From Candidatus Aminicenantota bacterium (lineage in GTDB: Bacteria > Acidobacteriota > Aminicenantia > Aminicenantales > Aminicenantaceae): a stretch of DNA of 35,741 nucleotides. The translations under genes were made by a program, and so were the position numbers. This document shows positions 14,482-22,629 of this stretch, in pieces; the first letter of the stretch is position 1; every line of letters starts with the position of its first letter. The stretch spans positions 505,569 to 541,309 of the forward strand of contig CP070750.1 in assembly GCA_020348385.1 (NCBI GenBank), written 5' to 3'. Below the pieces are notes generated by a model. The model did no database searches. It worked only from the letters and a program-made list of their open reading frames with translations, and was not told the origin of the DNA.

Positions 14482-16605
14482 TCATTTTTCCTCGATCTCC
14501 ACAAGCCCTGCTTTTTCCATGGCAGTAATATAATCGACTACTGACTGCAGCTTCACATCGGGGGAGTCGGGATTGATAACATAGGCGTATTTGGATTCAT
14601 CGCTTCTTGTGCTGGCGAATCCGTATGTCGCCCGGACGATTCGATAGATATCTAATACACTTCGCTTGCCATTGATGAGAATTGGGACCTCGAATCGGGC
14701 GAGATATGGCATCCGGGGGCTCTTTTTCGGGATGTGTTTATTGACATTTTCATTTCGCTTTTTATAGTCTTCCGTGTAGACAGGAAACAATCTGCGCGGC
14801 ACTTTTTGGTGGTAGAGCTCTTCCTGCTCGGTTAGCAATATTTCCTGAGGTTCGACTTCCAGGGCAGCGCAGCGGATCCGGTATAAATTTGCGAGCCGGG
14901 AAGAATGATTTTCACGGCTGGATTCCAAGCTTGCTGTCAATTGAGCCACCAGGGCCGCTACCTTTTCGGTCTCTGAAATTTCAGTAACTGACATCAGATT
15001 GCCTTGCGCTCGCAGAAAAGCCCCTTCAATTTTATTCTGGGCTGCCTGATAGCCGGGATGGATCTTTTTGACGTTATCCTGCAGCAGAATGATGCTCTGG
15101 CGAGAGACCTCTGCCATCCATTTTTCGCCGTTGGCCGCACTTTCCCAGGCCAGGTCTTGGGCCTCCTGAGAGGCTGCATTAGCGAGATAATAAAAACCGG
15201 CCGCAGCCATAAAACCCACCCGCTTCATCTCTGTAGGATCCACATGCTTCGACCGGTCTTCACTGCTGTGATAAAAATTATCGCTATAATAATTGAACTG
15301 AATGGCGGGGATTCCCGCGGCCAAAAAAACGGTGTGATCACTGCCGCTGATAAAAGGGCAGAGTCGATAGTTGAATTGGCTGTTGGTTCCCCATTGAGTT
15401 CGGATAAAGGTCTGATCGACGCAAAGCAGCAGATTGGCGATCAGGTCGTTCAAATAGCTCGGGCAAGAATCGGGAGTTTTTTTCATTCGCAAATAAGCAT
15501 CGGTGGTCTTGAGATCAGCTCCGGTCATATCAAAATTGAGCACCGCCATCAACTTATCCTGCGACTGGGGATATTTATACATGAACTCCCGCGTGCCGCT
15601 GATTTCTGGAACCCACAAGAAACGAATAGTTCTGCGGGGAGCCTCCAGAATTCCCTGAGAAATGAGTCTGGCCAGAGTGCGTCCCACTTCGAGAATTGTT
15701 GCCACTCCTGAACAATTATCATTGGCTCCGGGAGTTGCAATTCGTTCGAAGAGATGAGCGACCATCAGCAGTTCGCTCGCCTCAGGATCCGTCCCGGGGA
15801 TGGCGGCAGACACAACATTCATTTTGTAGGGAAGCATTCGGGTCCGTACCCGGGCCTTCATCACGACTTTCTTATTCGCATCCAGATAGGAACGGATTTC
15901 ATCGTGCTGTCGCTTGGACAGCACAAATCCGAAACCTTTTTCATCCTTCTGGGGACGGACAGACTGCCACCCGATCTGGTCGGGTGAAACGCCGGGATAG
16001 CCTCGGTTGACTCCGGAGCTGCCGGTTCCCAGCACGCCCACAGCCTTACGTTTGCTCACTGCGGAGGCGAATATGCCTCCTACCGAGCCAGAGCCCATGA
16101 CAATCTTTCCTCTGGCATTTTTTCCCCTGAAGTCCTTCTCCCGGCCCGCTCCCACATAGACCACTTCCGCGGTGACATCCGCATCCCGGCTGCCGGATGC
16201 TAGAGCTTCGGGAACGATTTCGAGCCCGGCGATTTTCTTTTTAACCGGTTCGATCATCCAGAGCTCAGCTTCCACCGCATCCCAGATTTCGTCCTTGGGA
16301 AAAAAGTCCACCTTGACGTCGGAAAGGCCATATAATTCGGCCATGCGGCTTACATATTCTGTTTCCATAAACTGCTCGGAATATTCCTCTTCTTGACGAT
16401 CCCGGTCCACAGCCAAGATTTCCACATGCCGCAAAGCCAATTCACCCGAGAATTCATTGAGGACAGCTTCCCGGATATGCTGGGGAACCAGCCAGCGGTC
16501 CACCTCCTCTGCTTCTCCTGTGTCCATGGCACATCTCGCCAGAAAAACGATGGAAAGCAATAGGAAAATACGAATCGTTAAAGAAGCAAGATTTTGATTG
16601 TTCAT
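14482..16605 (-). CDS. M28-family zinc peptidase, exported, DUF4910-like architecture
   Basis: This is a 707-residue exported peptidase. An N-terminal hydrophobic signal (9-22) ends in a lipobox-like FLARC with an unusual Arg before the cysteine. A region of about 30-260 resembling a PA-type insertion is followed by the M28 domain: H284, D296 (PGANDNCSG), E334, D359 (NFDMTG) and H446 (YHSSED). The usual HxD reads HLF here and the usual GEE reads VPEIS, so two non-ligand residues differ from the norm; all five predicted zinc ligands remain. M28 enzymes are mostly aminopeptidases. The ATG at 16605 was chosen because GAGG lies 6 bases upstream and the signal begins there. A C-terminal extension after about 500 has no recognised domain. 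The final stop faces the flavoprotein gene 30 bases away. Confidence 0.82.
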   Translation of the reverse strand: MNNQNLASLTIRIFLLLSIVFLARCAMDTGEAEEVDRWLVPQHIREAVLNEFSGELALRHVEILAVDRDRQEEEYSEQFMETEYVSRMAELYGLSDVKVDFFPKDEIWDAVEAELWMIEPVKKKIAGLEIVPEALASGSRDADVTAEVVYVGAGREKDFRGKNARGKIVMGSGSVGGIFASAVSKRKAVGVLGTGSSGVNRGYPGVSPDQIGWQSVRPQKDEKGFGFVLSKRQHDEIRSYLDANKKVVMKARVRTRMLPYKMNVVSAAIPGTDPEASELLMVAHLFERIATPGANDNCSGVATILEVGRTLARLISQGILEAPRRTIRFLWVPEISGTREFMYKYPQSQDKLMAVLNFDMTGADLKTTDAYLRMKKTPDSCPSYLNDLIANLLLCVDQTFIRTQWGTNSQFNYRLCPFISGSDHTVFLAAGIPAIQFNYYSDNFYHSSEDRSKHVDPTEMKRVGFMAAAGFYYLANAASQEAQDLAWESAANGEKWMAEVSRQSIILLQDNVKKIHPGYQAAQNKIEGAFLRAQGNLMSVTEISETEKVAALVAQLTASLESSRENHSSRLANLYRIRCAALEVEPQEILLTEQEELYHQKVPRRLFPVYTEDYKKRNENVNKHIPKKSPRMPYLARFEVPILINGKRSVLDIYRIVRATYGFASTRSDESKYAYVINPDSPDVKLQSVVDYITAMEKAGLVEIEEK

Positions 16606-16767
16606 ATTTTGCCTCACAGTATTCACCTGAAAATTTTCTCGGAAAAAACTTATCAAACTTCGACAATTTTTTAAAGTCCCGATATTAACTATTGTGTTCG
16701 TTTGATTAAAACATACAATCGTTACCTAGACCGGATTAGGCAAAATGGGTAAAAGGATGGCTGCGAT

Positions 16768-18273
16768 TTAATTATTTTTCTTTTTGGGTGCTGGTTCGCT
16801 GTCGGGAAGGAAATACCCTTCTCTGGACAACAAATGGTCTAAATTGGCAACCCCGTATACTACTACTGCCGTAACTATGGACGTGTGTTCCTGGTATTCA
16901 GGGATACTTTTCTGGTAATAATCATTTTCCGTGTGCCAGATTTCTCTGTAACTGAAGTCATAACCTTTAGGATCCGCCGTTCTGAAGCCCATGGTCGGTA
17001 TCCCATTCATGGAAAAGACTGAAGAATCGGTGCCCCCGGGACGTTTTGATCTTTCTCTGGGTTTTCTTTTTTCCATTTTAAAGGGGAAATCCGGATTGAT
17101 ATCGTTTAGCGGCTGGCAAATTTTTTCCATATCATCCCACATGGCCTCAGATACAGATATCCCTGTTATCACGGTAGGTCCGCCATCTCTGTTGAACATA
17201 TTGGATATTCTCGGCAATCGGTCTTTAAATTTTTCAACCCAGTGACCAGCGCCGAGAATACCAAATTCCTCTCCGGCCCAAAGGCAAACAAGTATGGTAC
17301 GTTTGGGTTTACCGCCGGCGGCCATGATCAAACGCGCTGCTTCGATTGCCGGGGTTACGCCGGAACCATTATCAACGGCTCCCGTTGCCACATCGAATGA
17401 GTCCAGGTGTCCGCCCATTATGACATATTCGTCAGGGTATTCGGTCCCTGGAATAATACCAATTACATTATGATATTTTACCGGTCCCATCTTAAAATAA
17501 TTGCGGATGTCAAATTCAAGTTCCACTCTCTGGCGTTCAATGATCATTTGTTTGATTTCCGCAAATTGATGTTCATCCAGTTTGATATCACATGTTGTGG
17601 GTAGATCTTCCCATGATTTCCAGTCTTTCACATCGCGGTTATAGGTCGCATTGATAGGAACCTTTGCTGAAGAGATGACTCCCAGAATCCCTTTTTCTTC
17701 CAATTTTTTCACTTTTGCCTTGGCTTTTTTTCGTTCCAAGTCTCTCAGCTCTCTCCGTTCTTCCGGAGTCATCTTTTTTCTTTTTTCCAATTCTTCTTCA
17801 TCCAGTTCTGGAGGCGTAAGGAGTACCCAAGCTCTCTTCAATTTCTTTTTCATCCTTTCGAACTGTTTATCATCAAGGGGTTCCAAAACTGCGTGTCCGA
17901 CCTGTCTGCCTCGGGTTCCTGACGAATAAGAGGGAGTGGCAAAGTGTAAATGCATGGATCTTGGGGATGTCATTTTTCCAAACCAAGCCCCCCGATTGAA
18001 ACCCACTGCGAGGGTGCCAGCTTCATCATATTCGACCTGCATTCCCCATTCTTTGAATTTCTTTCCGGCCCACTCGGCGGCGTTATCGTAAGCCGCGGAA
18101 CCGATAGGCCTTCCACCAAAACGATTTGTGAGAACGTCGAGGTGTTTCATTGTCCGATTATCTTTTTTGCCGATTTCGATGATTTTCTTTATGACAGGAT
18201 CAATTTGAGCATCAGAGAATTGAGAGAAAAATAAAAGAGACATAACGACGGTCAATACCAAAAATTTCTTCAT
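16768..18273 (-). CDS. M28-family zinc aminopeptidase with PA domain, secreted
   Basis: This 501-residue secreted peptidase has a signal peptide at about 1-22 (cleavage near SDA-QID). A PA-like domain is interrupted by a highly charged helical stretch at about 158-195, rich in Lys and Glu. The M28 catalytic set follows: H289-x-D291 (GGHLDSFD), D301 (AVDNGSG), E335-E336 (WAGEEFG), D363 (NRDGG) and H447 (WHTENDY). These are the two-zinc ligands and the general base of the family. It probably trims amino acids from peptides in the periplasm or outside the cell. GGAG lies 9 bases before the ATG. It is one of three M28 genes within 7 kb and each differs in sequence, so they are not recent tandem copies. 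Confidence 0.9.
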   Translation of the reverse strand: MKKFLVLTVVMSLLFFSQFSDAQIDPVIKKIIEIGKKDNRTMKHLDVLTNRFGGRPIGSAAYDNAAEWAGKKFKEWGMQVEYDEAGTLAVGFNRGAWFGKMTSPRSMHLHFATPSYSSGTRGRQVGHAVLEPLDDKQFERMKKKLKRAWVLLTPPELDEEELEKRKKMTPEERRELRDLERKKAKAKVKKLEEKGILGVISSAKVPINATYNRDVKDWKSWEDLPTTCDIKLDEHQFAEIKQMIIERQRVELEFDIRNYFKMGPVKYHNVIGIIPGTEYPDEYVIMGGHLDSFDVATGAVDNGSGVTPAIEAARLIMAAGGKPKRTILVCLWAGEEFGILGAGHWVEKFKDRLPRISNMFNRDGGPTVITGISVSEAMWDDMEKICQPLNDINPDFPFKMEKRKPRERSKRPGGTDSSVFSMNGIPTMGFRTADPKGYDFSYREIWHTENDYYQKSIPEYQEHTSIVTAVVVYGVANLDHLLSREGYFLPDSEPAPKKKNN

Positions 18274-18320
18274 AGTATCATCTCCATTTTTATTGAATTC
18301 ATTTCTGAATATGACATCCC

Positions 18321-18348
18321 ATCTTACTTGCTTTATTTTTATTGTCAA
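18321..18348 (-). promoter_or_regulatory. Predicted promoter of the M28 gene at 16768-18273
   Basis: On the minus strand TTGACA lies at 18348-18343 and TAAGAT at 18326-18321, with a 16-base spacer. The -35 box is perfect and the -10 box matches four of six positions. The predicted start near 18314 leaves a 40-base leader before the ATG. Confidence 0.5.
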
Positions 18349-18492
18349 ATGAATAGATGGATTTGGTGGCCATGTCTTAATTTTACGATAGTAGGGAGAA
18401 TCTCTGGCTGTTTCTTAGGGGGTGTGACACTATAGTAAATAGAAAATATTTGTCAGAATTCGAATGTGGAGTGAAAACTATCAATGAGTTTC

Positions 18493-19572
18493 TTATTTTT
18501 CGTAGAATATTCCGGTGACTTTTTTTGAATAACCGCCTACTACGCATTCCTGCCAGGATGTTGAGGGAGAAAAGTCGCCGCACGCGAGGCTATGGGCGCG
18601 GTCTGAATCAGTCCACAGTGTTTCAGCCGTCCACTTATCGTTCTTCATATATATCATTATAATGTTTTTTGAGTATCCGAAGATGACCACTTCATTTCCT
18701 GGCAGATTTGGCTGGACATCTGCCACTGCCACTCCTCGCAGTCCATCGCTGTCCCTGAATATTTCCTCAGATTTCCAGGTGCCTTTTTCCTGTTTCAATA
18801 AATATACTCCCCCCTTATCACCCGCTGTAACGACCTCCGGCCCCCGGAAATTTCTAAGAATTTCACCCGCTGCGATCCGCCCCAAACCTTCTGAGGCTTG
18901 ATTGATTATCTTAGTCTCCCAATTTCCTGTTTCTGCATATACCTGTATGACTTTGGCTGAGGAACCGACCACCAAGGCTTCAAGACCAAGGTGAGACCTA
19001 TCGAAATCGCCAATGACAGTATCCCTCAGACGGCCTGTGTCTTTGAGAAGAAGTGTGGATTTCCAATCCCCATCTTTAAAAAGAACAAAGAGCTGTCCAT
19101 CCTCATCCACGGCCACCACCTCTTGAGAGGGATAGGCTGCATTGAGTTCCCCGACAGATAATCCGTGAAGCGAACCTCCTTTGTCAAATATAGATTGATG
19201 CTTTTTTGTATCGAAATGAATTAATTCCACAACGCCCCTCGTACCTCCGACGATTATCTCTTTTCCCGGATGAGCGGCATCCAATTCTCCGATGGCTGCT
19301 CCGGTAAGAGATTCAGAGTCACTCCAGATAATATCATTTATCCACTTACCAGAGGACTCATATGTATAGACAACTTCACCATTTGCAGCTACTGAAATGA
19401 TTTCGTCGCCTTCATGCTTGGGATCGATATCGGCAACGATGACTCTCTGAATCTTTTCTTTGCTTTCCCAAAGGGTTTTGGCTTTCCAGTTTTGCGACGT
19501 CTCTTGTCCACTTAAGCCAAAAATTAGAATAAAGATCAATCCTAATAACACACACATTTTTTTGTTTTTCAT
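18493..19572 (-). CDS. Secreted seven-bladed beta-propeller protein
   Basis: This 359-residue exported protein has a signal peptide (hydrophobic 7-20). The rest is seven repeats of about 47 residues with the pattern L-x-G-hydrophobic-x-(V/I)-(A/G)-(D/E)-x-(D/N), then PGxEVVVGG, a strand and GxWK. The last repeat is short and the N-terminal strand WKAKTLWESKE matches the end of the other repeats, so it likely closes the ring. The repeat style resembles FG-GAP/VCBS propellers, but canonical calcium loops are not obvious. No enzyme activity can be inferred; binding to a protein or sugar is a reasonable guess. AGGAGGG precedes the ATG. The gene lies between M28 peptidase genes. Confidence 0.75.
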   Translation of the reverse strand: MKNKKMCVLLGLIFILIFGLSGQETSQNWKAKTLWESKEKIQRVIVADIDPKHEGDEIISVAANGEVVYTYESSGKWINDIIWSDSESLTGAAIGELDAAHPGKEIIVGGTRGVVELIHFDTKKHQSIFDKGGSLHGLSVGELNAAYPSQEVVAVDEDGQLFVLFKDGDWKSTLLLKDTGRLRDTVIGDFDRSHLGLEALVVGSSAKVIQVYAETGNWETKIINQASEGLGRIAAGEILRNFRGPEVVTAGDKGGVYLLKQEKGTWKSEEIFRDSDGLRGVAVADVQPNLPGNEVVIFGYSKNIIMIYMKNDKWTAETLWTDSDRAHSLACGDFSPSTSWQECVVGGYSKKVTGIFYEK

Positions 19573-19855
19573 TTGCCCTCCTAATGAGTCAAGTTTTAAA
19601 TCTCACAATTATCGTTTTTCTGTCTTGCTGGTTTGATAACCTCACTATAAGATTATGATGACATTAAAATACCACAATTCTGTTCCTATTTTGAATGCAA
19701 AAGAATAAGATGAAGATATATCCACAGTAGTAGAGGTTATGTCGAATTTTGAGCACACTTTTAGGATTAGAAATTTGATTTACTTCTCCAAATTGGGCAT
19801 GTCGGTAAGAACTATTTTAAGAAAGAATGCGTCTATTTAATTAGGGAGTATTTTT

Positions 19856-21400
19856 ATGTTTAAACACCATATAAAAATTGCATTTGTATTACTCTGTATT
19901 CCATTAATGATATCAGCTCAGGAAGAAGATCCTCTCTATTCCATTACTGAGGCGGAGCTGCGGGATCAGATCTTTTTTCTAGCCTCGGATGAGCTTGAGG
20001 GACGCGATACAGGATCAGAAGGTTTTGCGATTGCTGCACTTTATGCCGTAACGCAATTTAAAATGTCGGGTCTTGAACCTATTATCGTTGATAAAGATGG
20101 GAAAGAGACCTTTTTACAGTCCGTGCCTTTTTTCTCTTATGATATTAGCACTAAGAGTGTTTTTACAATAAATTCCGGTGCCGGTGAGACAAAACTTTTT
20201 CATGGTGACAGGATGATTCTTTTCAGGACTCCTTCCTTGGATAAGAATATTTTTTTGGATGAGAATCCGGTTTTCCTGGGTTATGGTATCGATGATCCGG
20301 AAATCGGATGGTCTGATTATGATGGTGTAGACGTCAGGGGAAAGGTGATCATTATGTGCGGAGGAGCGCCATCCAAGGAAGGAGAGCCGGTTTTATCACC
20401 GCAAAAGGACAGGTTCTACCGGAACTTTGGTCAAAGCGCAAATGCCAGAATAGTCTCCGCAGTGAAGCATGGCGTTTCTGCTGTGGTTTTTGTTCCTGAC
20501 CCGCAGATGGCAGAAAATTGGTCGAATCTTTCTTCTTCAATGATAAGGAGACAATTCACATTGCAGCTTAAAGAAAACAGTGAGGTGGATTTTCCGTCCG
20601 TCTTTTTTGTGCATCCAGAAGCTGTGACAGAGATGCTTAAAAATGCAGGTTACGATTGGACCCATGGGGATCACGACTACAAACCAGCTGTCCTGGAAAA
20701 GATCAAAGTTTCTTGTATTGTAGAGAGGGAAAACGAAGAAGAGACAATCTGCAAAAACGTCGTTTCCCTGCTGCCAGGAACAGACCCGGAATTAAAGGAA
20801 GAGTATATCGTTCTTCATGCTCACCTGGATCACCTGGGATTGAATAGCAGGGGGCAAGTGATGAATGGGGCGGACGATAATGCCAGCGGCAGTGCTGCTG
20901 TTCTCGAGATCGCTGAAGCGCTTGCCATGAAACCGGCAAAAAGATCTTTCCTGTTCGTTCTGTTCACAGGCGAAGAAAAAGGAACTCTTGGCTCCGAGTG
21001 GTTTGTCACTAATCTCCCCATGCCAGAGGAAAAAATCGTTCTCAACGCTGCTGTTGACATGGTCGGGAGAAAATCGACCCGAAAGCCTGATGTCATTTAT
21101 GTTGTCGCTGAGGGAGCGGGAAAAGACAGACTGTTTGATATCGCCAGAAAAGCTAATGAATCCCGGGTTCAGGCGGATATCGATTTTTCTCTGAATGAAA
21201 TGGACCCAGATGGTCACATCATGCGCTGTGATCTCAGACCTTTTCTGGTCAAGAATATCCCGTCGCTCTTGTTCACAAGGGGCTTTATGTCCCCTGTTTA
21301 TCACAGTACACGCGATGATGCCGAAACCCTGAACTATAACAAAATCGAAAAAGCATCGCGTTTGCTTTACCTGGTACTTGCAGAGGCGGGTAATAGGTGA
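19856..21400 (+). CDS. M28-family zinc aminopeptidase with PA domain, secreted
   Basis: This 514-residue secreted peptidase has a signal peptide at about 1-21 (MIS-AQ cleavage) and an N-terminal segment LASDELEGRDTGSEG typical of PA-containing M28 enzymes. A PA-like insert at about 130-290 precedes the catalytic domain: H323-x-D325 (HAHLDHLG), D341 (GADDNASG), E373-E374 (FTGEEKG), D401 (AAVDMVG) and H483 (VYHSTRDD). It likely releases N-terminal residues from peptides outside the cytoplasm. GGGAG precedes the ATG. It is the only plus-strand gene between 14.4 and 27 kb, divergent from the propeller gene. It ends two bases before the aspartylglucosaminidase gene on the other strand. Confidence 0.9.
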   Translation: MFKHHIKIAFVLLCIPLMISAQEEDPLYSITEAELRDQIFFLASDELEGRDTGSEGFAIAALYAVTQFKMSGLEPIIVDKDGKETFLQSVPFFSYDISTKSVFTINSGAGETKLFHGDRMILFRTPSLDKNIFLDENPVFLGYGIDDPEIGWSDYDGVDVRGKVIIMCGGAPSKEGEPVLSPQKDRFYRNFGQSANARIVSAVKHGVSAVVFVPDPQMAENWSNLSSSMIRRQFTLQLKENSEVDFPSVFFVHPEAVTEMLKNAGYDWTHGDHDYKPAVLEKIKVSCIVERENEEETICKNVVSLLPGTDPELKEEYIVLHAHLDHLGLNSRGQVMNGADDNASGSAAVLEIAEALAMKPAKRSFLFVLFTGEEKGTLGSEWFVTNLPMPEEKIVLNAAVDMVGRKSTRKPDVIYVVAEGAGKDRLFDIARKANESRVQADIDFSLNEMDPDGHIMRCDLRPFLVKNIPSLLFTRGFMSPVYHSTRDDAETLNYNKIEKASRLLYLVLAEAGNR

Positions 21401-21401
21401 G

Positions 21402-22493
21402 TTATCTCCATGGAATAGATTTTCGTTCTTCTTCAGTCATAGGAGGTAGAATTGCCTCTCCAGCCTCTGTCCGATGGCCATTTGCATCGTGCACGCTGAA
21501 TCCCAAACCAATCACCTTCCCTGTTTCTTTATGTATCTTTCCTCGTATAGAACAGCAGCCGTAGTCACCGTTTTTTGTGAGGGCGACGATTTTCAGCCCG
21601 AACAGAGGTTTTCCCCCATGGCGGTCGATTACTCTTTGGCAAACATACCGACATGCACTTTGAGGAGAATATCCCTCGCGCATTTTTTCGACGGCTAAAA
21701 AACTGGCACAGACTTTGATCGCTTCAGCACCATGGCCTGTCGCACCTGCGGCTCCGACATCATTATCGACATACAATCCGGCCCCGATTATGGGAGAATC
21801 GCCAACACGCCCGACTATTTTAAAATGATGGCCTACTGTACTTGTCACCCCAGCAATATCACCTTTCTCGTCAAGCACGAGCACGTTTATGGTCCCTCCC
21901 TCTTCAAGTTTATGCTTCTTTCTTGGGGAGATATAATAGTCCCTGTTGCTCAAGTTTTCCTTCCATTCAACCCAGTGTCTGCGTGCTTCCTCGGTTAAGA
22001 GATTTTCTTCTTTGAATCCGTGCATCTTGGCAAATTGAAGTGCTCCTTTGCCGACAAGCATCAAATGGTCGGTTCGTTCCATGACCAGACGCGCCACAGA
22101 ACATGGCGTCTTGATGTTCTCCAGGGCAGCTACGGCTCCAGCGTTATTATGGTCAGAACCATCCATTGCGGAAGCATCGAGCTGGAGAAATCCCTCTTCG
22201 TTGGGATCTCCGCCGTAGCCAACCGTAGGATCTCGCGGGTCGATTTCAGAAACATTGGTGGCTTTTTCCGCGGCATCCATCGGCGTTCCTCCCTTTTGCA
22301 GCACTTCCCAAGCAGTGGCTGTGATTTGTTCTTTAACAGCGGGGTTTGTCTTGCTTGTCATGATTAGGGGAAGCTTGGTTCTTCCCTGACCGAGTCTTCT
22401 TTCCATCCCTCCTTTTCCGATGATAGGGAGAATGACTCCTGTTTTCATCAGACTCACAACAAAATTCCTTCTTGTTATTTTATCTCTTATCAT
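21402..22493 (-). CDS. N4-(beta-N-acetylglucosaminyl)-L-asparaginase (aspartylglucosaminidase), Tat-exported
   Basis: This 363-residue Ntn-hydrolase cleaves the bond between N-acetylglucosamine and asparagine of N-linked glycopeptides. The family's Thr nucleophile, freed by self-cleavage, is T201 (EEGGTINVLVLD). Gly precedes it here, where the well-studied enzymes have Asp. Substrate-site segments GRVGDSPIIGAG and GAAGATGHGAEA follow in the expected places. The N-terminus KITRRNFVVSLMKTG is a twin-arginine signal, so the folded protein is probably exported. The ATG at 22493 has AGGAGGAG just upstream. It fits the exported peptidases around it; a plain asparaginase of the same fold is the alternative. 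Confidence 0.88.
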   Translation of the reverse strand: MIRDKITRRNFVVSLMKTGVILPIIGKGGMERRLGQGRTKLPLIMTSKTNPAVKEQITATAWEVLQKGGTPMDAAEKATNVSEIDPRDPTVGYGGDPNEEGFLQLDASAMDGSDHNNAGAVAALENIKTPCSVARLVMERTDHLMLVGKGALQFAKMHGFKEENLLTEEARRHWVEWKENLSNRDYYISPRKKHKLEEGGTINVLVLDEKGDIAGVTSTVGHHFKIVGRVGDSPIIGAGLYVDNDVGAAGATGHGAEAIKVCASFLAVEKMREGYSPQSACRYVCQRVIDRHGGKPLFGLKIVALTKNGDYGCCSIRGKIHKETGKVIGLGFSVHDANGHRTEAGEAILPPMTEEERKSIPWR

Positions 22494-22629
22494 CTTTTCT
22501 CCTCCTGTCATCTTAAATGAAATCTCATGCGGCGTTGGATAATCTTCTCCATTTACCACGATTCCCTGATTTTTGATATCTTATGATGGACATATCTATC
22601 CCTGGAAATCAAGGCCTTTTATAGCCTGA

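Noticed and set aside
14482..21400. Tandem duplication of M28 peptidase genes
   Set aside because: The three proteins differ in length, orientation, insert and motif details, so recent duplication is not supported.
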